Part shown: piece by piece, positions 57,141 to 64,000 of the stretch | Position numbering within the stretch: the first letter of the stretch is position 1 | Layout of the letters: every line of letters begins with the position of its first letter | Assembly: GCA_015680685.1 (NCBI GenBank) | Contig: MNCI01011966.1 | Coordinates: 275,078 to 339,077, forward strand | Source of the DNA: Gnetum montanum | Taxonomy: Eukaryota > Streptophyta > Gnetopsida > Gnetales > Gnetaceae | Reading direction: 5' to 3' | DNA: 64,000 nucleotides | Translations under genes and position numbers: made by a program | The notes under the pieces: model-generated | Databases searched by the model: none | Told to the model about the DNA's origin: nothing | Seen by the model: only the letters and a program-made list of their open reading frames with translations

Positions 57141-57524
57141 TTATCATATGAGTACTTGGTCATATCACAAGACTCCTTGATTTTATCAAAGTGCACTAAG
57201 AAAGAGTTTTATGAAGGATCAACAAATATCAACTTAAAATATAAAAAAAATGAAAAAATAATACAAAATTAAATGACAGAACCAATGGAATCAAGACATC
57301 CTTACCAACAAATTCATAAGAGGAAGTTGTGTCTTGGACATTGAAGAAGTTTGGTTGAGAGGAGAATCCTCAAAAGAGGAAACTCATTCTCTTATTCCCT
57401 AAGCTCCATCACTTTTCAACAGTATTATAGGTAGGTAGAGGTAAGTTTTTATTTTTGTTTTTAAGCTTTCATTAAAACTATAGTCTATTGGTAACATTTC
57501 CCAAAACTCATCCTTTTTTTTGAC

Positions 57525-57690
57525 AAAGGATATCTTTCTAAAATAAAAGATGTCTTCAAAAGAACAAAGATGTCTCTCTAATTTTTTTAGTGTCATGGGA
57601 ATGACATCTTCTATGAGTAAAAGACATCTACTGCAACTTTAACATGCAAGAAAGACATCTTCCTATCGTAAAAGGCATCTTCTTTTTCAT
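57525..57690. repeat. Internal octamer array of element B
   Basis: AGATGTCT, GACATCT and GGCATCT variants about seven times between gag and ORF2, in the same place as in copy A. Confidence 0.8.
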
Positions 57691-57779
57691 TCAAAGCCCT
57701 CATTCTTCCATTGCGATATAAGAAAAAACCCTGATTTGTTATCATATTCCTTTAGATCTACCCCACAAAGAAAACTAGG

Positions 57780-59382
57780 GCTCCACCATTTATAGCAATT
57801 TTTGTTAGAGATGATTCACAAGAAGATTGGAATGTCTATGATGCCACCCAAGAAGTGTTCATGAGGAAGTTCCATCAGTGTGTTGCTTTCTTACATGCCT
57901 TAATCTCGAAGCACAAGTGCCGAACACAAGTTTGAGGCAACTTAAACCACCACTATTATTTTTGAGTGTTCTCTTGCTTTTTGAGCTCATAGATAGCAAG
58001 CTTTGTTAGACTACTTTAAGCTTTTGAAATGAACCACTTTCATTTTCATGAATTTTCTTGTCCTTGAGGTGTTAATTAGAGAATTCTATTGTAATATTGT
58101 TATCTTTGATGCTTTTGCTGGGGCATTCACATCAATTGTTAGGGGAATTGTAATTGAGGTCTTTCCCTAAATTCTAAATGCAATTCTAGGTATCTCCAAT
58201 TTTTATGTCTTCTAGGTTACCATTGATATAATGCATTATATTTATACAAATGGTATAATGCCTGTAGGACATAATGAATTTTGTGAGGTTTTGTTTGATA
58301 GAAATATGTCATTTGATAGGGGTCATATTGAGAGGAGTGAGGTGACTCCTAATTCCTCCAACTTGTCACTCATTTTTTTGTATAACATTATGGTGAAAGG
58401 AGGTAGCTACAGTTATCTACTATCACTCTAGGATTTTGTACTATACTTTCTTCTTACAAGGTTGCCATTGGATCTAGGACACACTCTTTGTCAAGACATT
58501 TTAAGCCTTTATGCCAAGGAGAGAATCCTTGGGTACCCCTACCTTATTAGTCTATTGATTCACCTAAGGGGTGTACATATTTTAGTGTTTCCTTTGCTTA
58601 AAGGTAAGAGGAGTCTTAGCAAGTATGTTGAGAAGAGGAGTCTTCCCATGTAGTAGAAGTAGGACCTAGTACCAGACAAAAGTAGAAAGCATCTCCATAG
58701 TTAAGATGATCAAAATCCTTTGATTCTTAGATTAGTTCATGTCTAAAGAATCTTTTTTGGCCCATTTCATGAGCCATTGGGAAGCTTGGAAGGAACCTTT
58801 CTTACTTGTGTAAAAGATTAGATGCAGCTGGGATTCCTCCTTCCTTTGATGGATAGGTGTTTGAGGAGGTTACTACTCCTCCTATATCTAACAATGTAGA
58901 GGATGCTCATATTCCTCCACAACATTCCTTAGTAGTAGGACCTTCATGTACATATGACTTAGGGATGGATTCCGATTCTAAGATAGAGGCACCCCTAGCT
59001 GGTGTCTAGGGGGAGCATCATGCTTCCAGGCAGTAGCTAGAGCACCATGATCTAGTCCCTCTTTCTTACACAATTTCACCTCCTACTAATTTTCCTAGCC
59101 CTTTTGAGCAACAAACTATGGAGAGCATATTTGGAACCATGTCCTAATTAGTCCTAGTTTAGTAGCTACTAGCTCAATCAACTCCACTAGCTTCCTTTGG
59201 GTTTTGAGTAAAGCTTTGTTCAAGGTGCGCTCCAATGTAGTAGATTGAGTCCTCTGATGAGAACACCCAAAGATCCAGTTGATCCAACACTGGTAGTGGT
59301 GATGATGAGGAAGAAACTTATCATCCATCTAGAGTAGTAGTGGGTTCTGATTCTAAGGATGCCACTAAGGTTAGTGATTGAG
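57780..59382 (+). pseudogene. ORF2 of element B, plant transposon-protein-like domain
   Basis: Broken frames read IFVRDDSQEDWNVYDATQEV near 57800, LEVLIREFYCNIVI near 58060, and NGIMPVGHNEFCEVLFD, LFDRNMSFDRG, FLYNIMVKGGSYSYLL in 58231-58431. LPLDLGHTLCQDILSLYAKE is in 58462-58653. Each matches copy A in order. A Pro/Ser-rich then acidic tail (PPISNN, SLVVGPS, DDEEETYHPS) runs to about 59382. Total about 500 codons. A protein kept by two independent copies implies it was coding when the family was active. Function unknown; a DNA- or particle-associated role is speculation. Confidence 0.65.
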
Positions 59383-59836
59383 ACCTCAATTGGTTGTCTA
59401 TTCTCTCCTTTTTGATGCTTAGAAAGGAAGAGATATTTTTTGGATATCAAATATGTGATTTTAGGACTTTGCACATATGTGACTAATGTGGAATGACAGT
59501 TGTAGATAGTTGTACTTAGATGTGATTATAGATAGTATGGTTTGTAATAGTTTGTAGATGGCTATGGATAGATAATGTGTTTCCCTTGTTATCTTTGTGT
59601 GGTCTATCTTTACTCTTTATTTTTTGTGATTCACGTAGCATTGAACCCCCATGCTTATCCTACTCCTATGCTACCATAGAAACTTAAATGTCTTACTAAT
59701 TTTCTTAGTATATTTTCATGCACTTTATTTATATGCTTCATTTTTTTTGGTTATGTTAAAAAATAGGGAGAAGTAGCTTACATGTTTTAATGTATTGGGT
59801 GAAATACTAACCCATTTTCTTAAGTTTTAGACTTAC

Positions 59837-59850
59837 AAAAAGGGGGAGAT
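59837..59850 (+). promoter_or_regulatory. Polypurine tract of element B
   Basis: AAAAAGGGGGAGAT directly before the 3' LTR TGGGGACC. Confidence 0.85.
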
Positions 59851-60979
59851 TGGGGACCTTTTGGTATGTTAAAACATTAATAAAATTGGAAGATAAGTTT
59901 ATTTGCATGTGTGTGTGATTGTTGTGCTTGCAAGACAAAACCTTGGATCAAGATAAGAAGGTTTGTAGGCATTTTATGTGCATAAACAAGGAACGATGAA
60001 TTCATCATGCAAAGGAAGGTTGAAGAAAGACCTCTCTAAGAAATAGTTGACATCTTGGTAGAATTAGAGGATGCACATGCAAAGACATCTTCAAGAAATA
60101 GTAGACATCTTTCCTTAGGCAAAGACATCTTCCATCAGGCAAAGACATCTTCATAGAATATAGGCTAGTTTTAGAAATATGCCTTTCATCAAACAAAGAT
60201 GTCTTCCCAAAATGGAGATTTCAGATAGATTTCTTTCTTAGATGAAGATGTCTTTTTAGAATAGAGGGAAAATATAGAAAGACATCTCAAGCATGAAGAA
60301 GACATCTTCCATGACAATAGTGGCCATTGGCTAGCTGTTGCATGAATTTCAAGATGGATTTGAAAACAAGAAAGCTATAAGAAGATATCATATGCATTGG
60401 AAAATGTGCAATTTTGTGTGTAATAATTGTATAATTATTTTATCAGTCATTGTGATCTTTGTTGCTCTTCATTATATTATCTTTTATTCATTGTAAAGTG
60501 TGTTGTATCTCAAAGTGCAAGGATTAGCAAACTAAGTTGCATTTATCCCTTGTAATTATTCTCCCTTGTTACCTTGTGGGGTTGATGTGCTTCTTGTGCG
60601 AAGGCATCTTTCTTGAGCTTGTTAGGGTCTTGTGGGATTGAGTAGTTGTTGTTGTGGCATAACACTCTATAGTGGAGCTCAAGATTATAAAGGTTGTGGA
60701 AGCCTAAAAACCACATTCCAAGCCTGATGGGATCTTACAAGGTTGAGTGGATGGTGTTACAACATAACACTCTAGAGTGAGGCTTAAAGATTATATAGGA
60801 TGTGAGCCCTTCAAACCACATTTGAGAGCAATAAAGTTTGGAGGTGTGTTTGCAATCTATCATTCAAGTGTGGACTACCAATGTTAGGGAACCGTGTTAG
60901 TTTTGTGTGTGTGTGGTAGTTCATAAAATTTTAATTCGGGGAACTTATTCATCTCCCCTTTTAAGTTCAATGATCCTCA
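59851..60979 (+). repeat. 3' LTR of element B (1129 bp)
   Basis: Starts TGGGGACCTTTTGGTATG, ends ATCCTCA. Octamer array about 60025-60310; two tandem units at about 60618-60850. Aligns over its length with 54381-55491. Confidence 0.9.
60025..60310. repeat. Octamer array in the 3' LTR (B)
   Basis: Ten or so GACATCTT/AGATGTCTT motifs, with CAAAGACATCTTC repeated nearly exactly three times near 60078-60152. Confidence 0.85.
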
Positions 60980-60984
60980 AAAGT

Positions 60985-63200
60985 TGTGCTCTAAATTTTT
61001 TATTTTCTTAGTTTCTTCCAATTTTGAGCTTATGATAACCATTTTTTCCTTTAATTATTGATTAGCTTGCTCTTTATTCTCTAGTAGTAGTTCCTTGATT
61101 ATGATTATGACTTTGAGTTCTTAATATTTGGAGTTCTTAATTTCTTCTTTTAATTTTTCTCTTTCTCATTCATTCTAAATCAAAAACTTTTTAAGTTTAA
61201 AAATTCAATTATCAACAACCTGTCCCATATGCTTGATCATAACAACTATTATTTCTAACATATCTTAATGTTTCATTACTAAATGTTTTCCTACTATTAG
61301 TGGATCATCTTTCTTATAAGAAAAGATAGTGCTTGTTTCTATTTTTTCCTTGGTTGATAGCTTTTGACTTATAATGATTATTCCCTCTTTATCCTTCACA
61401 TTGAAGGATTAAGCTACTTCTTTCATTAGATATCTTAATGGAAAATATAATTTGCTTAAAGCTAGTAATGAGGTTTCTCCTTCCTTCTTCTATTCTTGTT
61501 GTTATTTTTCTTATAACTCCTATTATTTTTATTATTCAAGTAGTTACTATTTCTCAAGTACTTGATGTTTGTAATACTATTCTAATAACTTTTGTTACCA
61601 CTTTTCTTTGTTAGCATTTATTTATTCAATTATGATATTTCTTTCTTCTTACACTCTTGCATATTCAACACTACCAAGGGGAAATCTCTCATTAAGTAGG
61701 GATTCTTCAAGATTATCAAGCTTCTAAGAGAAATAGTTTTCTTCCATCAAAGTTATATACTTATTTGGGAAGTCTCAGGCTAAAGGATAATCTTTGCTCT
61801 CCATCCACTTTCATGTCTCTATTATAGGTCGATTACATAAAGATGCTAGAAGATTCATCAATAAGCTTCTTTTGAACAATTCCTCTATTTCATCTTTAGC
61901 CTAATTTACCTCCTTGTCTAAAGCTCTTTGATAGACAATATTCATCTCATCAACTTGATGTAACTTTCAAGTTTTTGTAGGTGAATAAATCCTTCTTGGT
62001 GCTACTAGAAGACCATATTGCCCTTTATATCTTTTGCTCATTCTGTTAAGATGCCTAGCTTTGGAAAACTTATAAAATTCAAATTTTTGAGGAATAACAT
62101 ATTTTTTTTTGTAATCATGCCTATGAAGGCTTTTCCAGATATGTCTTCCTATATCCAAAGCTACTAAATATGGGACTATGAATCTTGGGAGCTTACAGGC
62201 TATACCTAAACAACTGCTATTAATATAAATGTGCACTTGACATGAAGAAAAATAATCCCATGGCACTTATTTATAATATCATTGATTTTTATTTCATCAA
62301 TCCTAGATGCAAGAGCTCCTAAAATGAATTTTAAAAAATCACGGTAAACATAGTACATTAAGAATTCTAGAGCTTAGTAGTCAAAATAGCTTCTTTGATA
62401 GATAAGTAGGAAGAAATTGTAGTAAGGATTTTCTAGTCAAGCTCTATGTTGTAAGCTATACCTCATAAAAATTGGGGTAGAATGCTTTGGTTCTAGACTT
62501 TTGGTCAATAAACAATCCATAAGAAATGAGCTCAAATTTAGTTGATTTCCTTGTGAATTTCAAATAAACACTATTGTAGAACATGATTTATATATTGAAC
62601 TAGAAAGAAATTTTTACCATTATCTAAAGCTACCCAAAGTTCAAATATGATAATCTCTAATAGAGTTGAGTTTTTGACAAGTACATAAATTAAGCACTTA
62701 AATAAAGATTTTATAAAGGAATATAAGCTTGTTTGCATTTGGAATGGTGTTTCTGTAACCCTAAGCTTTTATGAGCTATGCGAATGGAAGCTTAACTACC
62801 TTCCCTATATTCTAATGTAGCCAAAATCTTCCTGTTAGCACCTTCTCATTAATTTACTGAGATTATCCTTCACTAATGTCAAGCTCTATGATTCCGTAGG
62901 GCTCATATTGCTTAATGACATTGATGTCAACAAACTACTCTATGGATCACATAAAATGGAGCTTATCCTTATTATAGATTATCTCTATTACTAGTATATT
63001 GATAACATATCTTATTCAATTAGCCCTTGATTTAAATATGAGTTTATGAAGGCCTATTTTCTTATAGAATTTGTGTCATTCATCAATTGTTCTAAAATTT
63101 TTTAGCCCTAATTTTTTAACAAAATTGCCGTCTTTGTCAAAACTAAAGAATTTTCTTTCATCTTGTTGTAGTTCTAAATGCTCAACATCAATTCACTAGC
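60985..63200 (-). pseudogene. Long decayed minus-strand reading frame, family uncertain
   Basis: Read from about 63200 down, pieces in changing frames keep a protein-like composition. They are: a Lys/Asp-rich start near 63150-62900, the 99-codon open stretch 61967-62266, an acidic helical stretch near 61700-61960, and a Lys/Glu-rich coiled-coil-like stretch near 61020-61250. The frame is cut at about 60985 by element B and probably continues at 54375-54020. No RT or protease motif was found. A virus-derived (endogenous pararetrovirus-type) movement-protein-like frame or a transposon ORF are both possible, neither shown. Confidence 0.4.
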
Positions 63201-64000
63201 ATAACTAATAGATGTTTAGTTTGAAATGTTGTAAGTAATCCAAGAAGTTAAAGGTTTTAATATCCTAAAAATTCTATGAATCTTCTTCCCTCTCTTTGTA
63301 TGATATTTTTAAAACTAAAATTTTGTAGAAGGATATTAAATTAAAAATTTATTTGTGATTCAAATGTCTCAGTTCTAGTTTCACAATGCAACTCTTATTC
63401 TATTACCTTAGTCTACAATTATGCTATATATTTGTTTTGTATCAACTCTATGATTTGAAACTTATCTCTCTTGTATCAATAAATATTTGTAAGAATCTTG
63501 ATTTACTTGTTTCAAGATAGGTTATTAGAATAAAAAACTAACATTTTTTTTTTTAAAATCTCTACATATTTTTAAATTTGTTGAATTATTTCTTCAAAAT
63601 CATTCATGTTTAAGAGGCTTTGATATGAGTAGGTTAACTTTTTCATTCTAACTCTTAGCTCTTATCAATTTAACTTTTTTCCCTCTCTTAAGAAAATTAA
63701 TAATTATTAAGGATCAATGAGTTGATATGTCATTGTAAATAGATTCATTTTGTAGAATTTCTTTTTGATTTCTCAAGCTTCTATAATAAAATGAGCTTTC
63801 TAGCTTTTCCTTGGCCCATATAGTATGTTGATGTGGCATGTAGAAGCTTAAGAAAATTACTGTATAACCATTTTTTGGTTCTATAAAGCTTATGATGATG
63901 TATAACTTGTGTGAACTTATCTATAAAGGGTAAATGTGAGATTTAAAAATCATCATATTTTTTCTTTTACAGGCTCAAAAACTTCATTTTTCTTTATAAA
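63201..64000. other. Right edge, nothing recognised
   Basis: AT-rich, stops in all frames, no repeat or LTR end supported. Confidence 0.5.

Larger units (their letters stand above)
54381..60979 (+). mobile_element. Pol-less copia-type LTR element, copy B
   Basis: Plus strand: 5' LTR 54381-55491, PBS, gag with two zinc knuckles, internal octamer array, ORF2, PPT, 3' LTR 59851-60979. No protease, integrase or RT motif. AAGTT occurs at 54375-54379 and 60981-60985, each one base from the LTR ends, a likely target duplication. Matches copy A in order and in both proteins. Confidence 0.88.

Noticed and set aside
1-64000. tRNA, rRNA, CRISPR array or bacterial-type operon
   Set aside because: Looked for cloverleaf-like and regularly spaced repeats; none found. 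The content is eukaryotic retroelement sequence.

Overview
The window is plant nuclear DNA made almost entirely of old, mutated transposable elements nested in one another. I found no intact host gene, tRNA, rRNA or CRISPR array. It is AT-rich. Ty3/gypsy, Ty1/copia and L1-type LINE coding regions are all full of stops and frameshifts, and the one complete copia element has LTRs that have diverged to roughly 83% identity. Many large old elements with few recent ones suggests a big-genome seed plant, possibly a gymnosperm; this is inference.

Layout, left half. 1-6367: 3' part of a plus-strand Ty3/gypsy element (G1: PR, RT, RNase H, INT, long 3' spacer, LTR), inserted into a minus-strand copia relic (C1, 6368 to about 9120). 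About 9300-34900: one minus-strand LINE cut into three pieces (9300-10607, 17180-18649, 33126-34900). The interruptions are a minus-strand copia-type element without pol (A, 10609-17179), a near-complete minus-strand Ty3 element of the G1 family (G2, 18650-28786, with LTRs, tRNA-Asp-type PBS, PPT and 4/5-matching target duplication), and a block at 28787-33125 whose ends carry inverted arrays of a short motif (foldback-like candidate).

Layout, right half. 35395-35820: LTR fragment of the A family. 36690-38940: plus-strand Ty3 gag/protease relic. 40152-40727: solo LTR with a perfect 5-bp target duplication. 41640-42710: unidentified decayed minus-strand coding stretch. 42821-43059: hairpin (MITE-like). 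44316-50132: copia element C2 with both LTRs and a 467-base assembly gap. 50348-53128: several short tandem repeats. 54381-60979: second copy (B, plus strand) of the A family, splitting a decayed minus-strand reading frame seen at about 54020-54375 and 60985-63200.

The most interesting item is the A/B family. Two separate copies have copia-type LTRs, an initiator-Met-type PBS and a gag with two zinc knuckles. Where protease, integrase and reverse transcriptase should follow, both instead carry an internal short-motif array and a second reading frame resembling the plant-specific 'putative plant transposon protein' domain. The U3 regions and the internal spacer of both copies carry arrays of a near-palindromic octamer (AGACATCT/AGATGTCT). 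If real, this is a non-autonomous gag-plus-ORF2 family that depends on another element's pol. All calls come from reading the sequence by eye; no database search was run.
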